This document shows, one piece after another, positions 23,477 to 30,890 of a DNA stretch of 41,765 nt; position 1 is the stretch's first letter; the number at the start of each line of letters is the position of its first letter. A model generated the notes under the pieces. It did no database searches. It was not told the DNA's origin and saw only the letters and a list, made by a program, of their open reading frames with translations. Source of the stretch: JAMXLO01 sp046732975. Its GTDB lineage: Bacteria > Pseudomonadota > Alphaproteobacteria > Acetobacterales > Acetobacteraceae. The stretch lies in the NCBI GenBank assembly GCA_046732975.1, contig JBKPOG010000135.1, forward strand, positions 1 through 41,765. The letters run 5' to 3'. Both the position numbers and the translations under genes were made by a program.

Positions 23477-24736
23477 TCAGGGACGCACCTGCCCGTTGCC
23501 GATGACAAGATAGCGGTAGGTCGTGAGCTGATCGGGCCCGACCGGTCCACGCGCATGGATCCGCCCCGTGGCAATGCCGATCTCGGCGCCAAAGCCGAAC
23601 TCGCCGCCATCGCAGAACTGGGTCGACGCATTCCACAGCGCGACCGCACTGTCGACGCCGTCAAGGAAACGCCGCGCCGCAATCGGATCTTCTGCCACGA
23701 TTGCGTCGGTGTGTTCGGAACCATGTCGCCTAATATGGGCGAGCGCCGCGTCGACACCATCCACCACGGCGACCGACAGGATCGCGTCCAGCCATTCCGT
23801 GTCGAAGTCTGCTTCGGTTGCCGGCGACAGCTCGGGCACGATGTCGCGCGCCGATGCATCGGCCCGGAAGTCGCACCCAAGCGCCCGAAGATCGGCGACA
23901 ATGGCCGGCAGCAGCGCAGGTGCGATGGCGCGATCGATCAGCAGCGTCTCGGTGGCGCCGCATATCCCGGTGCGCCGCATCTTTGCATTCGCGACGATCC
24001 TGCGGGCCATCGCATGGTCGGCAGAGCTATGCACATATGTGTGGCAAAGACCTTCGGCGTGCGCCAGCACCGGCACCCGCGCTTCCCGCTGTACTCGCTC
24101 GACCAGCGACTTGCCGCCACGTGGCACGATCAGATCAAGCAGCCCGGCACCCGCCAGTATTGCCGCGACGTAGGCACGGTCAGCGTTGGGTGCGATCTGC
24201 ACGCACGCTTCCGGCAAACCGACCTCGCGCAGACCTGCTACGAATGCAGCATTGATGGCGGCCGCGCTGCGCAAGCTTTCCGAACCGCCGCGCAGAATCA
24301 CCGCGTTGCCCGATTTGAGGCAAATGCCGGCGGCATCGGCCCCGACATTGGGACGGCTCTCGTAGATCATGCCGATGACACCGATCGGCGTGGCGATGCG
24401 TTGCATGCGCAACCCATTTGGACGGGTCCAGTCGGCGAGCGTACGGCCAAGCGGATCGGGCAGTTGCGCGATGTCCTCCAGGCCCTTCGCCATCGACTCA
24501 ATGCGCCCCTCGTTCAATGCAAGGCGGTCGCGGAACGCGGGAGTACCGCTGCAGGCAGCAAGGTCGCCGGCATTGGCCGTCAGGATCTCGCCACTATGAG
24601 CGCGCAAGCTCGAGGCCATCTTGCAAAGCGCTGCATTGCGCGACGCGTCCGGCATGCGTGCCAGAACATGTGAGGCTTCGCGTGCTGCTGTCGCAGCGCG
24701 CTGCAGGTATTGGGTGGCCTCGGTCTCAATATGCAT
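23477..24736 (-). CDS. proA: Gamma-glutamyl phosphate reductase ProA
   Basis: Second enzyme of proline synthesis: NADPH-dependent reduction of glutamyl 5-phosphate to glutamate semialdehyde. It has 419 residues, full length. Markers are PIGVIGMIYESRPNVGADAAG, LKSGNAVILRGGSES, IVPRGGKSLV and the catalytic Cys in RRTGICGATETLL. The start at 24736 (MHIETEATQYL) is preceded by GAGGGG. It follows proB after a 181-nt gap that holds an inverted repeat, unusual because the two genes are often closely linked. Confidence 0.96.
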   Translation of the reverse strand: MHIETEATQYLQRAATAAREASHVLARMPDASRNAALCKMASSLRAHSGEILTANAGDLAACSGTPAFRDRLALNEGRIESMAKGLEDIAQLPDPLGRTLADWTRPNGLRMQRIATPIGVIGMIYESRPNVGADAAGICLKSGNAVILRGGSESLRSAAAINAAFVAGLREVGLPEACVQIAPNADRAYVAAILAGAGLLDLIVPRGGKSLVERVQREARVPVLAHAEGLCHTYVHSSADHAMARRIVANAKMRRTGICGATETLLIDRAIAPALLPAIVADLRALGCDFRADASARDIVPELSPATEADFDTEWLDAILSVAVVDGVDAALAHIRRHGSEHTDAIVAEDPIAARRFLDGVDSAVALWNASTQFCDGGEFGFGAEIGIATGRIHARGPVGPDQLTTYRYLVIGNGQVRP

Positions 24737-24863
24737 GAACCCGTCCCCTCACCGCTATAGTGCCGTCCCTCGGGTCCAGTTGCCAGAGGGGTGCGACGAG
24801 ATCTGCTACACGTCGGAAAGGCGCCGACTGCCGAGAGCACCGTCGCATCGAACTTATTGTCGC

Positions 24864-24898
24864 GCCTGCCCTTCCTCCCCTATTGGATGATGGCAGGC
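24864..24898. repeat. Inverted repeat in the proB-proA gap
   Basis: GCCTGCC (24864-24870) pairs with GGCAGGC (24892-24898) around a 21-nt loop in the 181-nt gap. No T run follows on either strand, so it is not a clear terminator. No convincing promoter for proA was seen in this gap. Confidence 0.3.
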
Positions 24899-24917
24899 AG
24901 TCTAATAGGTCGCGCCC

Positions 24918-26033
24918 TTACAGCAGCACCAGGTCGTCGCGGTGAATGATTTCGTCGCGGCCACGCCAACCGAGTATTGCCTCGATTTCGTCGGAGCGAT
25001 GGCCGGCGATGCGTTCGGCGTCAGCGCTGGCATAGGCCGATAGACCACGCGCAAGCGCCTTGCCGTCGAGCACGCGCACCACGACTGGATCGCCGCGGTG
25101 AAACGTGCCTTCGACAGCACGGACGCCAGCCGGCAGTAAGGAGCGGCCGGCGGCAAGTGCGCGCGCCGCGCCATTATCCACCACCAGCGTCCCGAGCGGT
25201 GCCAGTGCGCCCGCGATCCAGCGCTTGCGTGCGGATCGCCCCTCGGGCGAGGCCAAGAACCAAGTACAGCGCGCACCGTTCTCCAGCGCCGAGAGCGGCC
25301 GATCCGTGTGGCCGTAGGCGATGGCCATTGCACAACCGGCCTGGGTGGCGATGCGTGCAGCAGCCAGTTTGGTCCGCATGCCGCCGGACGAGTACCCGGG
25401 TGGCGGTTCGCCGCCCATCGCCGCGATCTCCGGCGTGATGCCGGGCACCACTGGAATGTGCGCTGCCGCCCGATCGCGTCGTGGATCGGCAGTGTAGAGA
25501 CCGTCGATGTCCGATAGCAGGATCAACTGGTCGGCCTGCATCATCTCGGCGACGCGCGCGGCGAGGCGATCGTTGTCGCCGAAGCGGATTTCCGTGGTGG
25601 CCACCGTGTCGTTCTCATTGATGACGGGGATGCAGCCAAGACCAAGCAACGTGTTCAATGTGGCGCGTGCGTTCAAATACCGTCGGCGATCCTCGGTATC
25701 GTCAAGCGTCAGCAGGAGTTGCGCGGCAGTCAGGCCTTGCGCGGACAAGGCCTCGCTCCAAGCCTGCGCCAAGCGGATCTGCCCGACCGCGGCGGCTGCC
25801 TGCTGTTCCTCGAGGCGCAACCGATGCTGGTTCAGTCCAAGTGATCGACGCGCCAGCGCAATTGCGCCGGAGGACACCACGATCACGTCAATATTGCGGG
25901 ATCGGAGCGAGGCGATGTCGGCAGCCATCCCCTCGAGCCACTGCGTCCTGGGTGCGGCCTCGTCTGCATCGACCACCAGCGCACTGCCGATCTTCGCCAC
26001 GAGCCGCTGGCCGGAGGTGGGCCTGGGGGTCAA
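24918..26033 (-). CDS. proB: Glutamate 5-kinase ProB
   Basis: First enzyme of proline synthesis, 371 residues. The amino-acid-kinase domain has LVAKIGSALVVD, VIVVSSGAIALAR, NENDTVATTEIRFGDND and the SDIDGLYTADPR segment. A C-terminal PUA domain (about residues 275-355) is present. The start appears to be TTG at 26033, overlapping the obgE stop (TTGA), with no Shine-Dalgarno because the upstream sequence is a palindromic repeat. A later GTG within LVAKIGS would cut the first strand and is less likely. Translation may depend on coupling to obgE. Confidence 0.93.
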   Translation of the reverse strand: MTPRPTSGQRLVAKIGSALVVDADEAAPRTQWLEGMAADIASLRSRNIDVIVVSSGAIALARRSLGLNQHRLRLEEQQAAAAVGQIRLAQAWSEALSAQGLTAAQLLLTLDDTEDRRRYLNARATLNTLLGLGCIPVINENDTVATTEIRFGDNDRLAARVAEMMQADQLILLSDIDGLYTADPRRDRAAAHIPVVPGITPEIAAMGGEPPPGYSSGGMRTKLAAARIATQAGCAMAIAYGHTDRPLSALENGARCTWFLASPEGRSARKRWIAGALAPLGTLVVDNGAARALAAGRSLLPAGVRAVEGTFHRGDPVVVRVLDGKALARGLSAYASADAERIAGHRSDEIEAILGWRGRDEIIHRDDLVLL

Positions 26034-27163
26034 GGCTGTACCAAACCTCCCCCTCTCCTCGCGGGAGGGGGGTGGGGGGAGGGGGCTGCCGGACTGGTGC
26101 CGATCCCCCTTCCCCCAACCCCCTCCCGCGAGGGGAGGGGGAGTTCCAGATCCGGGTTCTCTTGCTGCCCCTTCTGCACGTTGATCATATCCTGAAGCGT
26201 GCGTAGGACCGCGGGAACGCCTTCACCTGTGGCGCCAGACAGCAGCAGAACTGGTCGACCCGACGCCTTGGCGAGCGCCGCCCGTCGCGAAGAAGCCTCG
26301 CGCGGTGACATCGCATCGAGCTTATTCAATGCGATCAACTCCGGCTTCTTGGTGAGGCCGCCGCCGTAGGCTGCCAATTCCTCGCGCACGGTCCGCCAGG
26401 CGCGCACCACATCTCCGGCCGCGCCATCGACCAGGTGCAGCAGCACAGCGCACCGTTCGACGTGGCCGAGAAAGCGGGTTCCAAGACCGATGCCCTCATG
26501 CGCTCCTTCTATCAGCCCAGGAATGTCCGCCAGCACGAACTCTTCTGTGCCCGACACCCGCACGACACCAAGCTGCGGGTGCAGTGTGGTGAACGGATAG
26601 TCGGCGATCTTCGGACGCGCAGCAGACGCCGCTGCAAGGAACGTGGACTTGCCGGCATTCGGCAGCCCCACCAGTCCCACATCGGCGATCAGCTTCAGCC
26701 GCAGCCAGACCGAGCGCTCCTCACCCGGCCATCCCTTGTCCGCTCGCCGCGGCGCCCGGTTGGTCGATGACTTGTAATGAGTGTTGCCGAACCCCCCATC
26801 GCCCCCGTGCAACAGCACGATCCGTTGGCCAGGCCTATCGAGGTCGGCCAGCAGGGTTGCGCGGTCCTCCGTCAGCACCTGCGTGCCGACCGGCACCTTG
26901 ATCATCACTGCCGGCGCACTTGCCCCAGTGCGGTCTGATCCCGCGCCGTTCCCGCCCTTCTTCGCGCGGAAGTGCTGGGTGTAGCGGAAGTCGATCAGCG
27001 TGTTCAGGTTGTCGACCGCCTCGAAAACGATATCGCCGCCCTTGCCACCGTTGCCGCCATCGGGACCGCCGAACTCGAGGAATTTCTCGCGCCGAAACGC
27101 CACGACGCCATCGCCGCCGTCGCCCGAGCGCAGGTGGATCTTGGCTTCGTCGAGAAACTTCAT
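26030..27163 (-). CDS. obgE: GTPase ObgE/CgtA with repeat-encoded C-terminal tail
   Basis: Essential ribosome-assembly GTPase. The glycine-rich Obg domain (MKFLDEAKIHLRSGDGGDG, FGGPDGGNGGKGGDI) is at residues 1-160. The G domain follows, with P-loop GLPNAGKST, DIPGLIEGAHEG and NKLD. The G domain ends near DMINVQKGQQ (about residue 335). The last roughly 38 residues (LPLPSREGVGGRG...) are encoded by a palindromic repeat that runs to the stop. The total of 377 residues is longer than usual for alphaproteobacteria. The ATG at 27163 matches the family start. Confidence 0.95.
   Translation of the reverse strand: MKFLDEAKIHLRSGDGGDGVVAFRREKFLEFGGPDGGNGGKGGDIVFEAVDNLNTLIDFRYTQHFRAKKGGNGAGSDRTGASAPAVMIKVPVGTQVLTEDRATLLADLDRPGQRIVLLHGGDGGFGNTHYKSSTNRAPRRADKGWPGEERSVWLRLKLIADVGLVGLPNAGKSTFLAAASAARPKIADYPFTTLHPQLGVVRVSGTEEFVLADIPGLIEGAHEGIGLGTRFLGHVERCAVLLHLVDGAAGDVVRAWRTVREELAAYGGGLTKKPELIALNKLDAMSPREASSRRAALAKASGRPVLLLSGATGEGVPAVLRTLQDMINVQKGQQENPDLELPLPSREGVGGRGIGTSPAAPSPHPPPARRGGGLVQP
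26044..26145. repeat. Large inverted repeat (MITE-like) at the obgE/proB junction
   Basis: The left arm 26044-26085 and right arm 26105-26145 are near-perfect reverse complements of about 41 nt, separated by 19 nt. The core CCCTCCCGCGAGGGGAGGGG is shared with the repeat in urtC. The whole is 102 nt, exactly 34 codons, and lies in frame at the 3' end of obgE, ending about 10 nt before the proB start. It has no gene of its own. Confidence 0.8.
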
Positions 27164-27258
27164 CGTGGGCTCCAACGACGGCCGGATCGCGTCCGGCCAC
27201 AAGCAAACGGGGGCCGGCTAGTGCCGACCCCCGCTCAACGCCAATCGGGTTCGGCGCG

Positions 27259-27528
27259 CTATTCGGCGGCGGCCGGCAGCGGCGCAACCGAGACGTGCAC
27301 GCGATCGTCCGCTCGGCGCTTGAACTCCACCTTGCCATCGACCAGCGCAAATATGGTGTGGTCGCGACCGAGGCCGACGTTGTGCCCCGGCTTCCACTTG
27401 GTGCCGCGCTGCCGGACGATGATGTTGCCAGCGAGCACCGCCTCACCACCAAATTTTTTGATGCCGAGCCGTCTGCCAGCCGTGTCGCGGCCGTTGCGCG
27501 AGGAGCCGCCCGCCTTCTTGTGTGCCAT
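27259..27528 (-). CDS. rpmA: 50S ribosomal protein L27
   Basis: 89 residues, bL27. It starts MAHKKAGGSSRNGRDTAGRRLG and contains GGEAVLAGNIIVRQRG and HNVGLGRDHTIFAL, all diagnostic. The N-terminal tail reaches the peptidyl-transferase centre. It lies 6 nt after rplU and 95 nt before obgE on the minus strand, the universal order of these genes. Confidence 0.97.
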   Translation of the reverse strand: MAHKKAGGSSRNGRDTAGRRLGIKKFGGEAVLAGNIIVRQRGTKWKPGHNVGLGRDHTIFALVDGKVEFKRRADDRVHVSVAPLPAAAE

Positions 27529-27534
27529 GCTCGA

Positions 27535-27996
27535 TTACTCCTGCGCGTTCTCTACGCCCGTTTCAGGGATCGGGGCCACGTTCTCGGGCGCCTCGCCCGA
27601 TACCACCGCGAGGCTCTCAGTCGCATCGACCGCGGCCGGCGCCGGTTCCACCTCGGCCGGTGCGGCCTCTACCAGCGACTGTCCGTCCTGCGCAAAACCG
27701 GCGATGCGCAGCACCGTCACGGGCTGACGATGGCCATTCTTCCGTCGGCTGTTCTGCCGGCGGCGCTTCTTGAAGATGATGACCTTGTCCAGCCGGTCCT
27801 GCGCGATGACGGTGGCGGTCACCTCCGCACCAGCAACTGTCGGCGCGCCGACAGTCACGCCGGCGTCGCTGCCCATTGCCAACACATCGGTAAAGGTGAC
27901 GGTGGCACCCGGCTCGGCCGCCAGCTTCTCCACCTTCAGAACCGCTTTCGGCGTCACCCGGTATTGCTTCCCGCCGGTGCGGATCACTGCGAACAT
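27535..27996 (-). CDS. rplU: 50S ribosomal protein L21 with C-terminal extension
   Basis: 153 residues, bL21. The conserved part is MFAVIRTGGKQYRV, KVEKLAAEPGATVTF and the RNA-binding FKKRRRQNSRRKNGHRQ with TVLRIAGF. Standard L21 is about 103 residues; here about 50 further residues rich in Ala, Glu, Pro and Val follow, a low-complexity acidic tail seen in some alphaproteobacteria. The ATG at 27996 matches the family; the upstream open frame contains the promoter and is not coding. It is the first gene of the operon. Confidence 0.95.
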   Translation of the reverse strand: MFAVIRTGGKQYRVTPKAVLKVEKLAAEPGATVTFTDVLAMGSDAGVTVGAPTVAGAEVTATVIAQDRLDKVIIFKKRRRQNSRRKNGHRQPVTVLRIAGFAQDGQSLVEAAPAEVEPAPAAVDATESLAVVSGEAPENVAPIPETGVENAQE

Positions 27997-28054
27997 CGGC
28001 CAAACATCCCAAACGGTCACGGGCCGCGAGGAGCCCAGGCGGCCGGAGGCGCGG

Positions 28055-28082
28055 GTTATAGCGGCCGCAGCACCGCTGTCAA
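28055..28082 (-). promoter_or_regulatory. Sigma-70-type promoter of the rplU-rpmA-obgE operon
   Basis: On the minus strand a perfect -35 TTGACA (28082-28077) and a -10 TATAAC (28060-28055) are separated by 16 nt. This predicts a start near 28048 and a leader of about 50 nt before rplU. It is the strongest consensus promoter seen in the window and fits a highly expressed ribosomal operon. Confidence 0.75.
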
Positions 28083-28141
28083 CGCGCCGTGCAACTGCCG
28101 GTGCTTCGCATCGGCTGGGCGTTTGGTTTACGCTATACTGC

Positions 28142-28711
28142 ATGATCTCGATACGCCGTGCTCGACCGTCGGATGCGATTTCGATCGGCTCCGTGCACGT
28201 GGCGGCCTGGCGTAGTGCCTATCCCGGGATCCTTCCGGACGATTTTCTGGCGCGTCTCTCAGTGCCGCGCCAGGCGGCACACTATGACGCGGCGATCCGC
28301 TCCCCCTCCACCGGCGTCTTCGTCGCCTCCGCATCAGGCTCCGACGTACCGCAAGGCAGCGGCTCTCGCGTCGTCGGCTTCGTGACCGCGGGGCGTTCAC
28401 GCGGCGGAGAGTTCACCCGTCGGCTGGCCGAGGGCGAAGTGGAGACGCTGTACTTGTTGGATGACTGGCGCGACCGCGGAGTGGGACGCAAGCTCATGCG
28501 CGCCGCCGGCGCGCACTTGGCCGAGATCGGCTGCAAATCCTGCTTCCTTTGGGTCCTGCGCGACAATCCGAGCCGCTGGTTCTACCAGCGCCTCGGCGGC
28601 AAACCGGTCGCGGAGGCATTGATCCAGTTCGCTGGCGCGAAGCTGCCGCAGACTGCATTCGTCTGGGATCCGATCGAGAAATTGTTGGCCGCCTCGCCGC
28701 TTGAATCCTGA
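28142..28711 (+). CDS. GNAT family N-acetyltransferase
   Basis: 189 residues. GNAT fold: N-terminal ISIRRARPSDAISIGSVHVAAWRSAY (beta1-alpha1), beta4 VETLYLLDDWRDRGVGRKLM with the acetyl-CoA-binding RDRGVG loop, and C-terminal NPSRWFYQRLGGKPV. The pattern W[RK]SAYPGILP is typical of a widespread acetyltransferase branch of unknown substrate. It is divergent from rplU with 145 nt between starts. A TATACT at 28134-28139 is too close to the ATG to serve as its -10 element. Confidence 0.85.
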   Translation: MISIRRARPSDAISIGSVHVAAWRSAYPGILPDDFLARLSVPRQAAHYDAAIRSPSTGVFVASASGSDVPQGSGSRVVGFVTAGRSRGGEFTRRLAEGEVETLYLLDDWRDRGVGRKLMRAAGAHLAEIGCKSCFLWVLRDNPSRWFYQRLGGKPVAEALIQFAGAKLPQTAFVWDPIEKLLAASPLES

Positions 28712-28764
28712 ACCGTTTGGCTTTCCTGACGTTCTGATTCGTTAAAGCGACAGGAGAGCGTCTC

Positions 28765-29310
28765 GTGCGGTATCCGGTGATCCTTGCGGCCAGTCTCGCG
28801 CTGCTGCCAGGCCTCCCAGTGGTTGCGCAACCAAGCCCGCCGCCACTTGCCTACGTGCAGCCGATACCGCCCGCCGCAGTGCAGATGGTGCAGGACAGGC
28901 TGCGCCAGGCTGGGGTGTACAACGGTCGCATCGACGGGATCTGGGGTGCCGATAGCCAAGCCGCGCTGGAGCGCTTCCAGCAGGCGCATCAGCTGCAGGT
29001 GACCGGGCAACTTAATCAGGCAACCGCAGCAACGCTGGGGGTTGATCCCAATACGCTGCTTGCGACCCCGGCCGCCGCTCCGGCTCCGCCGCCACCAGAT
29101 CGCTTGCGGCAGGGTTCCGTTCGAACTTTGCAGGCACGGCTGGGGAGCCTTGGATTCTATAGTGGACCGGTCGATGGCGTGTGGGGCGCCGGAACCGAGA
29201 CTGCGATACAGAATTTCCAGCGTGCACGGGGGTTGCAACCCGACGGTTTGCTTGGTCCGGGGACTGTAACGGCGCTGGGGTTGACGCCCGACGCGCTGGC
29301 GTATCGCTGA
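28765..29310 (+). CDS. Secreted protein with two peptidoglycan-binding domains
   Basis: 181 residues, GTG start with AGGAG seven bases upstream. A signal peptide (VILAASLALLPGLPVVA-QP) sends it to the periplasm. Two PG_binding_1 domains (about residues 38-85 and 112-160) each have the pattern LQ..LG..G.Y.G.VDG.WG..T..A...FQ. A Pro/Ala linker joins them. No catalytic domain is present, so it probably tethers to or senses the cell wall. It is a single gene between GNAT and DUF1217. Confidence 0.85.
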   Translation: MRYPVILAASLALLPGLPVVAQPSPPPLAYVQPIPPAAVQMVQDRLRQAGVYNGRIDGIWGADSQAALERFQQAHQLQVTGQLNQATAATLGVDPNTLLATPAAAPAPPPPDRLRQGSVRTLQARLGSLGFYSGPVDGVWGAGTETAIQNFQRARGLQPDGLLGPGTVTALGLTPDALAYR

Positions 29311-29362
29311 TCCTTGATCAGGTTCGGTTAGCGATTGTCGCTGGTGGAAGCGGCGCGTTAAC

Positions 29363-29375
29363 TTGGCTGTGCCAA
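29363..29375. promoter_or_regulatory. Palindrome upstream of the DUF1217 gene
   Basis: TTGGC-TGT-GCCAA is a perfect 5-bp dyad 32 nt before the ATG at 29408. It could be a binding site for a dimeric regulator. The motif is short and may be chance. Confidence 0.25.
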
Positions 29376-29407
29376 TCTTTGCCGGATTCTGACGGGCGAG
29401 GTTCCCG

Positions 29408-30271
29408 ATGAGCGGCATCGTCTCTGGCGTCAACTACAGCCTGCTATTTTCAAATAACACATCGGTCTCGAACATCACGACCGAGATGCTGAACACGATC
29501 TACAGCAATGCGCCTGCCTCTAATGCGGTCTCCACCGGCAATCCGATTACCGATCTGAAGCTGGCGCAGGCGAACGAGGCGACCGACGTCGCGAAAGAGG
29601 CGAAGACGCCGCAGGTCGCGCGTGACATCGCCGCATTCCAGAAAGGTGTGGCGGATGCCAAGGACATTCAGACTGCGTTGAAGAACCCCAACGTCATGAA
29701 GGTCCTGCTGACCGCGAACAATCTGTCCAAGTACATCCAGTATCCGGCGCTGGCCCAAAAGGCGCTGCTGTCAGACCCTAGCGACAGCAACTCGCTGGTC
29801 AACAAACTGACCGATACCAACCTGCTCAATACGACAAAAACCTTCGATTTCGCCAAGAATGGCCTTGCGGCTCTGCAAGATCCCAAGGTCATTGCCACGC
29901 TCTCGAATGGCTATGCGGAAGTGATGTGGCGACAATCGCTGGATCAGGCGACACCGGGGCTGTCGAATGCATTGGCGTTCTTAAGCCAGGCCAGTTCGAT
30001 CAAGTCAGTGGACGAGATCCTGGGCGATTCAGTCAATCGCACAGTTGTACTGACTGCCCTCGGAATTCCACAGCAGATTGCCTTCCAGAGCCTCACGGCA
30101 CAGGAGCAGGCCGTAGCGTCCCGAGTGAACATCTCCAAGTTCCAGGATCCGAAGTATATCACCAGCCTGACCGATCAGTATCTGCTGACCATGCAGCAGC
30201 AGTCGCGGTCGGGCAGCAGCGGGACGGGCCTGACATCGCTGGTGACGCAGTCCGGCGGGCTGGTGGTTTAG
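29408..30271 (+). CDS. DUF1217 family protein, flagellum-associated family
   Basis: 287 residues, no signal peptide. The pattern resembles DUF1217 proteins: VARDIAAFQKGVADAKDIQTALKNPNVMKVLL, then DTNLLNTTKTFDFAKNGLAAL and a C-terminal DPKYITSLTDQYLL, given here only as partial landmarks. In other alphaproteobacteria such genes often lie beside flagellar genes. No flagellar gene is in this window, so the gene is either an orphan or has another role. Its base use is less GC-rich at wobble positions in the first third (many AAC/AAT, ACG). The family call rests on recognition of the pattern, not a search. Confidence 0.6.
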   Translation: MSGIVSGVNYSLLFSNNTSVSNITTEMLNTIYSNAPASNAVSTGNPITDLKLAQANEATDVAKEAKTPQVARDIAAFQKGVADAKDIQTALKNPNVMKVLLTANNLSKYIQYPALAQKALLSDPSDSNSLVNKLTDTNLLNTTKTFDFAKNGLAALQDPKVIATLSNGYAEVMWRQSLDQATPGLSNALAFLSQASSIKSVDEILGDSVNRTVVLTALGIPQQIAFQSLTAQEQAVASRVNISKFQDPKYITSLTDQYLLTMQQQSRSGSSGTGLTSLVTQSGGLVV

Positions 30272-30356
30272 CGCCGCAAACGATGTGACGACTTCGGACT
30301 GGAGTGAAAGGCGATCAGCAATTGCCGCTGATTGTCCGGCGCCGCATGATTGCCGC

Positions 30357-30803
30357 ATGACCATCCAAATCGCTGTCCGTCGGTTGCCGCACAATCCTGA
30401 CCTGCCGCTTCCGGCATATGCCACGGGCGGCGCAGCCGGTATGGATCTCCTGGCGGCGGTGGAAGCTCCCGTGACGATCGAGCCAGGCGGGCGGGCGCTC
30501 ATCCCTACCGGTCTCGCGATCGCTTTGCCGCCGGGTTACGAGTTGCAGATCCGCCCGCGGTCCGGGCTGGCATTGCGCCACGGCATTGTGCTGCCGAACA
30601 GCCCTGGCACGATCGACGAGGATTACCGCGGCGAAATTCAGGTCATTGTGCTGAATGCCGGCGATGCGTCGTTCACCGTCGAGCGTGGAACGCGCATCGC
30701 GCAGGCGGTGCTGGCACCGGTGGTGCGCGCCCGGTGGCACGAGGTCCAGAGCCTCGACAGCACCACGCGCAACGAGGGCGGTTTCGGCAGCACCGGCCAC
30801 TGA
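30357..30803 (+). CDS. dut: dUTP diphosphatase (dUTPase)
   Basis: Hydrolyses dUTP to dUMP and keeps uracil out of DNA; homotrimeric. 148 residues with all five motifs: AGMDLLA, RSGLAL, PNSPGTIDEDYRGE, RIAQAVL and the C-terminal RNEGGFGSTG. The ATG at 30357 is chosen because the family begins close to IAVRRLPH; the earlier in-frame ATG at 30285 lacks family sequence. Confidence 0.96.
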   Translation: MTIQIAVRRLPHNPDLPLPAYATGGAAGMDLLAAVEAPVTIEPGGRALIPTGLAIALPPGYELQIRPRSGLALRHGIVLPNSPGTIDEDYRGEIQVIVLNAGDASFTVERGTRIAQAVLAPVVRARWHEVQSLDSTTRNEGGFGSTGH

Positions 30804-30890
30804 TCCTTTCACGCGATTGCCACGGCGGCGGGGGGTGACTTCGCGGAGGGCGCCGGGGTACAGGGCGCGCTCCAACAACTGACCAGCCTG

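Noticed and set aside
23555..24673. 372-codon plus-strand frame opposite proA
   Set aside because: Antisense shadow of a conserved enzyme.
26920..28215. 431-codon plus-strand open frame opposite obgE, rpmA and rplU
   Set aside because: It is Arg/Ser-rich shadow of conserved ribosomal genes and crosses the rplU promoter.
29363..29387. Possible sigma-54 promoter (TGGC...TTGC) before the DUF1217 gene
   Set aside because: The GG and GC elements are 14 nt apart instead of the required 10.
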